Positions 50,665-58,667 of a stretch of 64,000 bases of DNA are shown piece after piece (position 1 is the first letter of the stretch; the number at the start of each line of letters is the position of its first letter). The notes beneath the pieces are model-generated. The model made no database searches. It saw only the letters and a program-made list of their open reading frames with translations, and was not told where the DNA came from. A program made the translations under genes and the position numbers. Source of the DNA: Prauserella muralis (GTDB taxonomy: Bacteria; Actinomycetota; Actinomycetes; Mycobacteriales; Pseudonocardiaceae); the NCBI RefSeq assembly GCF_003202285.1, contig NZ_MASW01000002.1, positions 1,178,001-1,242,000 on the forward strand. The letters run 5' to 3'.

Positions 50665-51372
50665 GTGGTCGACGTGACCACGGGGCGTAACCACGGCAAG
50701 GACCTCCGGCGTTACCTCGGGCCGGGAGTGCACCGGGGGCGAACGACCGACGCGGTCACGGACGCGCTGCGGGAGGCCATCCTCGACGGGTTCCTGACCC
50801 CCACGACCTGGCTGCGCGAGGACGAGATCGCCGCGGCGTTCGAGGTGAGCCGCACCCCGGTGCGCGAGGCGATGCGCAGGCTCGCCGACGAGGGCCTGGT
50901 CGTCAAGACCGCCCACCACGGCACCACGGTCGCACCCCTGTCGCTGGAGGACGTCCTCGCGTTGTACGTCGTGCGGGAGAACCTGGAGGGGCTCGCCGCG
51001 CGGCTGGCCGCCGTCCGGTGCCCGGCCGGTCTGGTGGAGCGGCTCGACGAGATCGGCTCCAGGATGAAGGCCGCGGCGGCCGAGGCCGACACGGCGCGGC
51101 TGTCCGGGCTGAACCTGGAGTGGCACCGTGCGCTGCGCGACGCCACCGGTAACTCCTACCTGGGCCGGTTCCTGGGTCAGGTGGAGCACGCGGTGCGCCG
51201 GCTGCCCTCGTCGACCCTCGGCCATCCCGGCAGGGCCGACGAGGTCCTCTCCGAGCACGACGCCGTGGTGCGCGCCATCGAGCAGCGCGACGGCGCGGCC
51301 GCCGAGCAGGTGGCCAAGGCTCACATGCGGCGGGCACGGGAGATCCGCCTCGCGGTGATGCTGGGGGAGTGA
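50665..51372 (+). CDS. GntR-family regulator (FadR/FCD subgroup)
   Basis: A protein of 235 residues from a GTG (a second GTG is at 50674; ribosome site weak). The winged HTH reads VTDALREAILDGFLTPTTWL, REDEIAAAFEVSRTPVREAM, then VKTAHHGTTVAPL. The FCD ligand domain shows the metal-binding His pattern LNLEWHRALRDATGN and SEHDAVVRAIEQRD. FCD regulators sense carboxylates. It is divergent from the TcuA-like gene and is the probable regulator of the tricarboxylate module. Confidence 0.92.
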   Translation: MVDVTTGRNHGKDLRRYLGPGVHRGRTTDAVTDALREAILDGFLTPTTWLREDEIAAAFEVSRTPVREAMRRLADEGLVVKTAHHGTTVAPLSLEDVLALYVVRENLEGLAARLAAVRCPAGLVERLDEIGSRMKAAAAEADTARLSGLNLEWHRALRDATGNSYLGRFLGQVEHAVRRLPSSTLGHPGRADEVLSEHDAVVRAIEQRDGAAAEQVAKAHMRRAREIRLAVMLGE

Positions 51373-51391
51373 CGGCGCGCGCCACGCGGCC

Positions 51392-51910
51392 TCAGCCGTC
51401 ATCGTGCCACCGCCTCGCGAACGCCCTGGCGAGGCGGATCAGCAGCGGCAGGCAGGACAGCACCACCACGAGCCTCGCGATGTGCATGGCCGCCACGACG
51501 GCCGTGTCCGCCCCCACGGCCGTCGCCGACGCCAGCATCTCGCCGACGCCGCCGGGCACCATGCCGAAGACGGCCGTGGGGACGTCGGCCGTGCTCAGCC
51601 GTCCGATGAGGACGCCCCAGCCGACGCCGAGCCCGATCACCGTGAGCACCACGACCAGCCCGGGCGTCAGCACGGTCCGCAGCTCCCGCAGCACTCCCGG
51701 CCGGATCGCCAGGCCGACGACCGTGCCCGCGAGCAACTGCGCCGCGACCTGCCACGGGACGGGCACGCCGAGTTCCGCACCGGCGAGAAGGCGGGCGGTG
51801 GCCGCGCCGCCGATCGACCCGATCAGCGGCCAGAACGGCAGGCGCAGCAGGCGGGCCAGCGCGGCACCCGCCGCACCGGACAGCAGCACGATCACCAGCC
51901 CGGCACTCAC
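51392..51910 (-). CDS. AbrB-family membrane protein, half-size (second half)
   Basis: A protein of 172 residues from a GTG that overlaps the preceding stop as GTGA. It has about five hydrophobic helices and one AbrB duplication domain: LPFWPLIGSIGGAATARLLA and FGMVPGGVGEMLASATAVGA. AbrB-type carriers (often called 'ammonia monooxygenase' or 'AbrB regulator' in databases) normally contain two such domains in about 350 residues. Here they are on two coupled genes. They often accompany Tct transporters. Transport substrate is unknown. Confidence 0.82.
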   Translation of the reverse strand: MSAGLVIVLLSGAAGAALARLLRLPFWPLIGSIGGAATARLLAGAELGVPVPWQVAAQLLAGTVVGLAIRPGVLRELRTVLTPGLVVVLTVIGLGVGWGVLIGRLSTADVPTAVFGMVPGGVGEMLASATAVGADTAVVAAMHIARLVVVLSCLPLLIRLARAFARRWHDDG

Positions 51911-52446
51911 GGCGACCCCGACCAGGCGACCAGAACGGGCAGCACCACCAGCACCACGGCGAGCACGCGCGTCAGGTGCACGGCGAGCACGACGCCCATG
52001 CGGGCGCCGAGGTCCGCGCCCGTCAACGCGATCTCGCTGACTCCGCCCGGCGCGCACGCCAGCACCGCCGTCACCGGGTCGATGCGGTAGCGGGCGATGA
52101 GCCAGGCCGCGAGCGCGGCCTCCAGCGCCAGCAGCAGCGCGAGCCCGGCGGCCAGCGGCAGCGCGAGGTGGCCGATCGTGTGCACCGTGGCGGCGTCGAG
52201 CCGCGCGCCCGCCACCGAGCCGAGCACGACGAGCGCCACCGTGCGGACGCCCTTGCCGACCGCCCGGTGCCGGAACGTGCCAGCCCGGAGGCGGTTGGCG
52301 ACGGCGCTGCCCACGACCGAGCCGACGAGGACGGCCGCCGGGATGCGCAGCAGGGTGAACACCGCCGCACCGGCGACCGCACCGGCCAGTAGCTGCGCGA
52401 GCCGGCCCGCGTCCGCCCACCAGCCGGGTCCTGCCGTTCGGTTCAC
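51907..52446 (-). CDS. AbrB-family membrane protein, half-size (first half)
   Basis: A protein of 179 residues from a GTG 3 nt after the TctA-TctB stop. About five hydrophobic helices and one AbrB duplication domain are present: LLRIPAAVLVGSVVGSAVAN, AVLACAPGGVSEIALTGADL and GVVLAVHLTRVLAVVLVVLP. The motif PGGVSEI matches PGGVGEM of the second half. It ends SGSP-stop, with the stop inside the next GTG start, so the halves are made in equal amounts and probably form a heterodimer. Confidence 0.82.
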   Translation of the reverse strand: MNRTAGPGWWADAGRLAQLLAGAVAGAAVFTLLRIPAAVLVGSVVGSAVANRLRAGTFRHRAVGKGVRTVALVVLGSVAGARLDAATVHTIGHLALPLAAGLALLLALEAALAAWLIARYRIDPVTAVLACAPGGVSEIALTGADLGARMGVVLAVHLTRVLAVVLVVLPVLVAWSGSP

Positions 52447-52449
52447 CGG

Positions 52450-54477
52450 CTACGCCACCAGGATCGCGGGCGTGAGGTACCCGACGGGCAGGGCGATGTC
52501 GGCGAAGCCCTGCAACAGCAGCAGTACGCCGAGCAGCACGGCCGTGTAGGTGGCGATGACGTGGGGCCGCAGCTGGGCGACCCGCCACAGGAACACCGGC
52601 ACGAACACCAGCGCTGCCAGCAGCAGGCCCAGCACGTACACGAGGACGACGAAGCCCACCAGCCACGCGAACGCGCGCGCGACCCAGCCGAGCTCGGCCC
52701 GCCACGCCTTGGCCTGCGTCTCGTCGGGCGGGGTTCCGCGCCGCCGGTACACCTGGACCGCGAGTGCGAGCGCCGCGAGCGCCGCGCCGAGCAGGCAGAC
52801 CAGCGTCGGCACCAGCCGCGCCTTCTCGCTGTAGCCCTGGGCCAGCAGGAATCCGCCCACGAACACCACGAGGAACCCGCCGGTGACGGCCACCGTCCAC
52901 CCCGGGGGTGCCGCCGTGCCGTCGGCGTCGCTGTCGTCCTCGTCGGCGGGCGTGTCCCCGGCCGGGCTCTGCGCGCCTGCCGACGGTCGCGCCGCGGTCC
53001 GCGCGGTGCGGGCCTTCGCCCAGCGCACGGCGGCCAGCACCAACGGGATGACCAGCACCGCCGCCATCACGAGCACACCGGGCCGTAGCGCCCAGTCCGA
53101 GAACGAGTACAGGTTCGCGGTCAGGTAGTAGTAGCGCTCCAGCGGCACGCTCAGCACGAAGCCGATGAGAAACGGCGCGCGCGGGAACCCGGTCGACTTC
53201 ATGAGCCAGCCGATGGCGCCGAGCACCAGCATGATCTGCAGCACCGCGATCTGCTGCGACTCCTGGAACCCGCTGGTGAACAGGATCACGACGAGGCCGC
53301 CCGCGAGCACGGGAAACCGCACGAAACTCAGCTTGGCCAGCGGGAAGCTGCACAGGAAGCACAGCGCCGCGCCGATGACGCTCGCCAGCGCGAACGACCA
53401 GACGATGGTGTAGATGATGTCGAGGTGGTCGGTGATCATGCGCGGGCCCGGCTCGATGCCGAACACCAGCAGCGCCCCGAGCAGCAGTGCCGCGGGGGCG
53501 CCACCGGGGATGCCGAACAGCAGGGTGGGGATGAGATCGCCCGCCTCGACGCTGTTGTTGGCGCTCTCCGGCGCGATGATGCCCCGCGGATCGCCCTTGC
53601 CGAACTTGTTCTTGCCCTTCCTGCGTGCGGTGGCCCGCGCCTGCCCGTAGGCCATCCAGGTGCCTGCCGTCGCGCCGACACCGGGCAGCACTCCCGCCCA
53701 GATGCCGACGAAGGCACCGCGGAGCACGTGCGTCCAGTGCCGCAGCACATCCCGCAGGCCCGTGCCCCAGCCGGAGCCGATACCGGAGCCGGACGCGATG
53801 CTGGTCTTGCGGGCGACGAGGGACACCACCTCGGCGATGCCGAAGATCCCGAGCGCCACGGCCACGAGGTCCAGGCCCTCGTTGAGGAACAGGGTGCCGA
53901 AGGTGAACCGGTAGTCGGCGGCGGCGGGCGCCGCGCCGATCTCGCCCAGCAGCAGGCCGAACGCACCCGCGACGAGTCCCTTGAGCATGTTGCCGCGGGA
54001 CAGCAGCGCCGCGAGCGAGATACCGAGCACCGTCAGCATGAACAGCTCGGGTGAGCCGAAGTTCAGCACCAGCGGGCGGGCCAGCGGGATCGACAGCGTC
54101 AGCCCGACGGCGCCGAGCAGACCGCCCGCCATCGAGGCCAGGAAGGCGATGGCCAGCGCGCGGGCGCCCTGCCCGCGTTTGGCCATCTCGTGGCCGTCGA
54201 GCATGAGCACCGTGGCCGACGCCGAGCCGGGTATGCCGATGAGCACCGAGGAGATCGTGTCGGAGGTGTGCACCACCGCGACCGCGCCGATGATGAGGGC
54301 GAGTGCCTGGTGCGGCTCGATGATGAAGACGAACGGGAGCAGGATGGCGACCGCCCCGGTGCCGCCGAGCCCCGGGATGATGCCGATGACCAGGCCGGCC
54401 AGCACACCGGCGACCAGGAAGGCCAGGGTGGTGGGGTCGAGCAGAGCGCCGAGCGCGCTCAGTGCCGCGTCGAGCAT
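52450..54477 (-). CDS. Tripartite tricarboxylate transporter: TctA fused to TctB
   Basis: A protein of 675 residues. Residues about 1-500 are TctA: AGVLAGLVIGIIPGLGGTGA (the GLGG loop), HTSDTISSVLIGIPGSASAT, and LPGVGATAGTWMAYGQA with LLFGIPGGAPAALLLGALLV. A charged linker (DTPADEDDSDADGTAAPPG) joins a four-helix TctB-like domain at about 540-675 (GWTVAVTGGFLVVFVGGFLL to LGVLLLLQGFADIALPVGYL). TctA is normally about 500 residues and TctB a separate small gene. Uptake is driven by an ion gradient together with the TctC-type binding protein upstream. Confidence 0.92.
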   Translation of the reverse strand: MLDAALSALGALLDPTTLAFLVAGVLAGLVIGIIPGLGGTGAVAILLPFVFIIEPHQALALIIGAVAVVHTSDTISSVLIGIPGSASATVLMLDGHEMAKRGQGARALAIAFLASMAGGLLGAVGLTLSIPLARPLVLNFGSPELFMLTVLGISLAALLSRGNMLKGLVAGAFGLLLGEIGAAPAAADYRFTFGTLFLNEGLDLVAVALGIFGIAEVVSLVARKTSIASGSGIGSGWGTGLRDVLRHWTHVLRGAFVGIWAGVLPGVGATAGTWMAYGQARATARRKGKNKFGKGDPRGIIAPESANNSVEAGDLIPTLLFGIPGGAPAALLLGALLVFGIEPGPRMITDHLDIIYTIVWSFALASVIGAALCFLCSFPLAKLSFVRFPVLAGGLVVILFTSGFQESQQIAVLQIMLVLGAIGWLMKSTGFPRAPFLIGFVLSVPLERYYYLTANLYSFSDWALRPGVLVMAAVLVIPLVLAAVRWAKARTARTAARPSAGAQSPAGDTPADEDDSDADGTAAPPGWTVAVTGGFLVVFVGGFLLAQGYSEKARLVPTLVCLLGAALAALALAVQVYRRRGTPPDETQAKAWRAELGWVARAFAWLVGFVVLVYVLGLLLAALVFVPVFLWRVAQLRPHVIATYTAVLLGVLLLLQGFADIALPVGYLTPAILVA

Positions 54478-54517
54478 GGCGGGTGTCCTTTACGGGAAGA
54501 CAGGTGCTGTCGCGCCA

Positions 54518-54562
54518 CGCCGGTGAGCGGCGGGCGGTTGCCCGGGGCGCCGCTCACCGGCG
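54518..54562 (-). terminator. Hairpin between tctC and the tctAB fusion
   Basis: CGCCGGTGAGCGGCG (54518-54532) pairs perfectly over 15 bp with CGCCGCTCACCGGCG (54548-54562), loop 15 nt. It lies 16 nt after the TctC stop and about 41 nt before the TctAB start. It probably stabilises the tctC message or partly terminates transcription, giving more binding protein than permease. Confidence 0.78.
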
Positions 54563-54577
54563 GTGGTGGCCGCAGCG

Positions 54578-55705
54578 TCAGTTGCCGTCGAGCGTGACGT
54601 CGTAGGACTTCTTCAGCATGTCCAACGTGTACTCGCGAACCTCCGGCTTGATCCGGAAGGCCTCCTGCAGCTCCTGTTCGGCCTCCTTGCCCGAGTACAG
54701 CGGGTAGCCACCGAGCACGTCCTCGCTGGAGGAGGCGAACTTCGGGTCCTTGCTGATCTTGTCGACGGCGTCCCAGTAGGACTGGACGATCTTCTCGGGC
54801 GTGCCCTCGTTGGCCCAGAGGCCCTTCTGGTAGACGTAGCCCGGGATGAGGAACGCGCGGTAGGCCTCGTAGGCCTCGCCGCTCGGCGCCTTGCCGTGCA
54901 GCTGCCGGTAGACCTCCTCCACCGTCGGCAGGTCGGGCACGTTCGGGTCGCGCACGATCTTGCCGTCCTTCGACATGCCGAAGGACATCAGCGGCACCGC
55001 CTTGCCCGCGTCGACGAGCGGCTTGACCTGCGTCAGGTACGCCGAGGTGGTCTGGTAGTCCACATTGACCTCGCCGCGCTCGAACGCCAGCCGCGCCGGG
55101 CCGCGTCCCTCGAAGCCGAACGTGGCGTCGAGCTTGGTGCCGAGCACGTCGAAGGCCTGCAGCATCGTCAGGTCGAGGCCCGTGGCGCTGATGCCGCCGT
55201 AGGTCAGCGGCTTCTCCGGGTTGGCCAGGTCCTTGGCCGACCGGAGGCCGGTGCTCGGCGAGGCGTAGATGACGCCGCCGGTGCCGTTGAGCATGAGCGG
55301 GCGCATCGTGGTGAAGTCGAACTGCACCTCGCTGCGCCCCAGCAGTGCCTGGAAGTACGTGGTGCCGGAGGTGACCAGCACCTGGCTGCCGTCGGTGCCA
55401 CCGCTCTGCACGAACTGGTTGGAGCCGGTGATGCTCTCGCCTCCCGGCACGTTCTTCGGCGTGAAGGCCGGGTTGCCCTCGATGTGCTTTTCCAGGTACG
55501 GGGCGAGGAACCGGGCCCAGGTGTCGGTGCCGCCGCCCTCCGAGTACGGGATCACGAGCTCGGTCCTGGTCGGCATCTCCGACGAGGCCTCGCCTCCGCC
55601 GCTGCCCAGTCCCTGCGGGTTCGCGCATCCGGCGGCGAGCCCTACCGCGGCCATCGTCGCCACCACGACCCTGGCCCGGGATCCGAACGTCGTTGTCCGT
55701 TTCAT
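54578..55705 (-). CDS. tctC: Tripartite tricarboxylate transporter substrate-binding lipoprotein (TctC/Bug family)
   Basis: A protein of 375 residues with a lipoprotein signal ending GLAAGC. The Bug-family pattern is TELVIPYSEGGGTDTWARFL near the start of the mature protein, FTPKNVPGGESITGSNQF, YGGISATGLDLTMLQAFD and VNVDYQTTSAYL. It binds a carboxylate in the cell wall space and delivers it to TctA-TctB. A GGAGGCAC ribosome site precedes the ATG. It lies between the PrpF-family gene (13 nt upstream) and the fused permease gene. Confidence 0.92.
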   Translation of the reverse strand: MKRTTTFGSRARVVVATMAAVGLAAGCANPQGLGSGGGEASSEMPTRTELVIPYSEGGGTDTWARFLAPYLEKHIEGNPAFTPKNVPGGESITGSNQFVQSGGTDGSQVLVTSGTTYFQALLGRSEVQFDFTTMRPLMLNGTGGVIYASPSTGLRSAKDLANPEKPLTYGGISATGLDLTMLQAFDVLGTKLDATFGFEGRGPARLAFERGEVNVDYQTTSAYLTQVKPLVDAGKAVPLMSFGMSKDGKIVRDPNVPDLPTVEEVYRQLHGKAPSGEAYEAYRAFLIPGYVYQKGLWANEGTPEKIVQSYWDAVDKISKDPKFASSSEDVLGGYPLYSGKEAEQELQEAFRIKPEVREYTLDMLKKSYDVTLDGN

Positions 55706-55718
55706 CCTCTGTGCCTCC

Positions 55719-56885
55719 TTATTGCGTCACGACATCGAGCCGGCTGTCCAGCCACGAGCCGGGCACCAGCACGGTGCCCTCCATGAGCCGCCGGGCCGTG
55801 CGATATCCGGTCACCGAAGCGACGCGCCACCCGCCGTCCTCCTGCCGCACGTCGGCGCTCAGCGGCAGCACCCCGGCGGGGTGCCCGATGTGGCATTCGC
55901 CGCTCGGTCCACCGGCCGCCTCGGCGACCAGCGTTCCGGGGATGCCGGCCGCGACGGCCGTGCAGATGCCACCGGTGAGCGCATACGACCGGTGCACCCT
56001 ACCCATCGACATCATCGCGGCTCGCACGGTCGTGTCCCCGGCGTTCTGCAGTGCACCGTCGGTGAGCACGTAGTCTCGCGGCGCGCCGACGAAGGTCAGC
56101 TTCGGCACCGACGGCGTGTACGCGGTGGCCTCCTCGGGTGTCTCCGTGATGCCCGCGAGCACCGACCCGTGCGAGCGCACCGCCTCGATCCGGGCGAGCA
56201 GCGCCGGGTCGGAGTCGATCTCGTCGGGACTCTCGGTCCCTTTGAGACCGAGCGACTCCCACCGCACGAACAGCAACGGGTTGGCGGCGTCCACCAGCGA
56301 CACCGGGATCGTGCCCAGCTCGGGAACGGTCAGCTCGTCCCGCGGGCTGCCCGTGGGCAGCAGCGAGCCGGTGACCGCGCCCGCCGGGTCCTCGTAGTCG
56401 AGCCGGATCCGCGAGCCGGTGCCGGGGACGCCGGGAACGGTGAAGTCCCCCGCGGGATCGAACCGCCCGTTGCGGGTCGGCACGTGCGCGACGATGACCT
56501 TGCCCGTGTTGACGTTGAGGATCCGCACGGGCGTCACCGGCTCCGTGGGCTCGACGAGTCCCTCGTCCACCGCGAACGGGCCCACTCCCGACGAGAGGTT
56601 GCCGCAGTTGCCGCGGCGGTCGATGAGTGCCCTGTCGATCGCAACCTGCCCGAACTCGTAGAGCACGTCGACGCCGTGGCGGCTGCCGTCGGAGATGATG
56701 GCGACCTTGCTGGTGCTCGACGTCGCCCCGCCGATCCCGTCGACCTGGCGGCGGTCGGTGTCGGGACTGCCGTAGGCGGCGAGGATGAACGCGTCGCGGA
56801 CGGCCGGCTCCGTGGGGAGGTCTCGGTCGTGGAAGAACAGGCCACGGCTGGTCCCCCCACGCATCAGCACTGCCGGAACACGCAC
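55719..56885 (-). CDS. PrpF-family isomerase (methylaconitate/aconitate or oxalomesaconate type)
   Basis: A protein of 388 residues from the GTG at 56885, with GAGG 5 nt upstream. The N-terminal motif VPAVLMRGGTSRGLFFHDRD and IGGATSSTSKVAIISDGS, then RGNCGNLSSGVGPFAVDEGL, are diagnostic; the Cys in GNCGN is an active-site residue in relatives. PrpF proteins move a double bond or a proton in aconitate-like acids. Next to Tct transport and a TcuA-like flavoprotein, interconversion of aconitate isomers is a reasonable guess. It heads the prpF-tctC-tctAB-abrB transcript. Confidence 0.9.
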   Translation of the reverse strand: MRVPAVLMRGGTSRGLFFHDRDLPTEPAVRDAFILAAYGSPDTDRRQVDGIGGATSSTSKVAIISDGSRHGVDVLYEFGQVAIDRALIDRRGNCGNLSSGVGPFAVDEGLVEPTEPVTPVRILNVNTGKVIVAHVPTRNGRFDPAGDFTVPGVPGTGSRIRLDYEDPAGAVTGSLLPTGSPRDELTVPELGTIPVSLVDAANPLLFVRWESLGLKGTESPDEIDSDPALLARIEAVRSHGSVLAGITETPEEATAYTPSVPKLTFVGAPRDYVLTDGALQNAGDTTVRAAMMSMGRVHRSYALTGGICTAVAAGIPGTLVAEAAGGPSGECHIGHPAGVLPLSADVRQEDGGWRVASVTGYRTARRLMEGTVLVPGSWLDSRLDVVTQ

Positions 56886-56904
56886 GGCCACCTCACAGGG
56901 AAAT

Positions 56905-56915
56905 ATTGAATACAA
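56905..56915. promoter_or_regulatory. Candidate GntR element, copy 2
   Basis: On the minus strand TTGTATTCAAT, matching TTGCATTCAAT at 50604 in 10 of 11 positions. It lies 20 nt upstream of the PrpF-family start. The surroundings are AT-rich, as expected at a promoter. Confidence 0.5.
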
Positions 56916-56946
56916 TTTGTACGCGGTTTGCGTGGCCATACTCTCC

Positions 56947-56971
56947 GGCGCTTGCGGTAAGCACAAGCGCC
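56947..56971. promoter_or_regulatory. Candidate LysR-type binding site
   Basis: GGCGCTTG (56947-56954) and CAAGCGCC (56964-56971) form a perfect 8-bp inverted repeat with a 9-nt spacer. It lies in the divergent gap between the PrpF-family gene and the LysR gene, in the usual place of a LysR recognition box (T-N11-A type core). Confidence 0.65.
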
Positions 56972-56995
56972 AATTCGTACATGCACAATGAAGCC

Positions 56996-57919
56996 ATGCT
57001 TCACGCAACTCTGGACCTGACCCGCCTCCGCCTGCTCGCCGAGGTCGCGCGGCACGGGTCGATGACCTCGGCAGCGAGCGCGCTGGCCTACACGCCGTCC
57101 GCGATCTCGCAGCAGATCCGGCGGTTGGAGAGCGACGTCGGGCAGCCGCTGCTCGACCGGCACCACCGGGGCGTGAGCCTCACCGAGGCCGGCCGGGTCG
57201 TCGTGGAGCACGCGCTGGCCATTGAACGCAATCTGGAGGCGCTGCGGGTGCGGCTGGACGACATCGCGGGCCTGCGGGAGGGGTCGCTGCGGCTCGGCAC
57301 GTTCCCGACCGTCGCCTCGTCGCTGCTGCCGCTCGCGGTCACCGGGTACCGCCGCGCGTATCCCGGGGTGCGGCTGTCCGTGCACAGCGCGCGGCTGAGC
57401 CAGCTGCTCGACCTGCTCGACCGGCGCAGCGTGGAGCTGGCGTTCCTGTGGGAGTACGAGTGGTCGCGCATCACGACGGACTCGCTGGAGCTGAAGGTGG
57501 TGACCGAGGACCCGACCTCGCTCGTCGTGGCGGAGTCGCACCGGCTCGCGGACCGGACGTCGGTGGACGTGAGCGAGCTCGCCGAGGAAAGCTGGATCAT
57601 CCGCGGCGACCACCATCCGGTGGCCGAGGTGCTGTCCCGCACCGCGCACGCCGCCGGGTTCGAGCCGTCGGTCGCGTTCGAGGCCAACGACTACCAGGAG
57701 GCGCAGGCCATGGTGGCCGTCGGCCTCGGCATCGCGCTGGCGCCGAGGCTGGCGCTGGCCAACCTGCGTGCCGACGTGCGCGTGCTGCGCCTCGACGGCT
57801 ACGCACCGAGCCGCCGCATCCTGCTCGCGCGGCTGGCCTCGCGCGCGGCGACCCCCGCCGAGCAGGCGATGACGGACGTCATCCTCGACCTGGGTCGCAG
57901 CGGGCGGGTCGGCGGGTGA
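56996..57919 (+). CDS. LysR-family transcriptional regulator
   Basis: A protein of 307 residues from the ATG at 56996; an ATG at 56981 would add five residues and neither has a strong ribosome site. The HTH reads LTRLRLLAEVARHGSMTSAA, SALAYTPSAISQQIRRLESD, then PLLDRHHRGVSLTEAG. The effector domain is complete (GSLRLGTFPTVASSLLPLAV to AVGLGIALAPRLAL). It is divergent from the PrpF-tct transcript across a perfect inverted repeat, so it probably controls that transcript together with the GntR protein. Confidence 0.92.
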   Translation: MLHATLDLTRLRLLAEVARHGSMTSAASALAYTPSAISQQIRRLESDVGQPLLDRHHRGVSLTEAGRVVVEHALAIERNLEALRVRLDDIAGLREGSLRLGTFPTVASSLLPLAVTGYRRAYPGVRLSVHSARLSQLLDLLDRRSVELAFLWEYEWSRITTDSLELKVVTEDPTSLVVAESHRLADRTSVDVSELAEESWIIRGDHHPVAEVLSRTAHAAGFEPSVAFEANDYQEAQAMVAVGLGIALAPRLALANLRADVRVLRLDGYAPSRRILLARLASRAATPAEQAMTDVILDLGRSGRVGG

Positions 57920-57930
57920 GCCGTGCGGCG

Positions 57931-58596
57931 TCAGGCGACGACGGTGAACGGCAGCAGGGGTGTGCGCACGTGTCGGTCGTTGCCCAGATCGACGGTCGTG
58001 CGGAGTGCCCACTCGCCCGGTGGGACGGCGTAGCCGAGCACGGGGTCGAAACTGGCGGTGCCGACGAGGAGCGGGACCACCCGGGTGGCTCCGGCAGGGG
58101 TGGGAAAGGTGACGAGCGGCTGTGTCTGCAACTCCACGGAGCCACCCACGACGCGGTCGGTGGGCGCATCGATCACGGCCCCCGTCACCTGCCCGTTGGT
58201 GAACACCGTCAGCTCGGCGCCCGTGCGGTTCGTCACCCGCAGGCCGTGGTGGACGGTGTGCCCGGACCGGAGCGACAGCGGCCCGTCCAACGCGAACCCG
58301 AGCTCCGCCGTGGCGGCCACCGGGGCGGGCGGGTCGAGATACGGCGTGACGTCGAACCGCATCTCGCGCGCGGGGCACGGCATGGCGCCTACGCCCACGT
58401 CCACCTCGGCACCGAAGCGGGCGTGCACCTCCTCGGCCAGGTCGACGGCCCATGCGGCGAGGGAGAGCGAGAAGGGCGGTTCGCGGCCCTCATCGACCCG
58501 CGGGTCGTCGAAGCCGAGCGCCGCCTCCGGGTGCTCGTCGAGCAACCGGGTCAGCACGGCCTTGTACCGCTCCCACGGCGTGGTCACAGGACCCAT
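57931..58596 (-). CDS. Protein of unknown function, 221 residues
   Basis: A soluble protein starting MGPVTTPWERYKAVLTRLLD; a GTG at 58587 is an alternative start. The N-terminal third is helical and charged. The rest is rich in beta-strand patterns (ATAELGFALDGPLSLRSGHT, VTNRTGAELTVFTNGQVTGA, GEWALRTTVDLGN), resembling an immunoglobulin-like or beta-sandwich fold. There is no signal peptide. I do not recognise the family. It is convergent with the LysR gene and divergent from the GNAT gene. Confidence 0.6.
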   Translation of the reverse strand: MGPVTTPWERYKAVLTRLLDEHPEAALGFDDPRVDEGREPPFSLSLAAWAVDLAEEVHARFGAEVDVGVGAMPCPAREMRFDVTPYLDPPAPVAATAELGFALDGPLSLRSGHTVHHGLRVTNRTGAELTVFTNGQVTGAVIDAPTDRVVGGSVELQTQPLVTFPTPAGATRVVPLLVGTASFDPVLGYAVPPGEWALRTTVDLGNDRHVRTPLLPFTVVA

Positions 58597-58667
58597 CGTG
58601 CGGCGCGGCCGCCGAGTGCACCAGAACCCGGTTGCGGGCGGCACCGTTCCGGCGGTGGAATCGCCGG

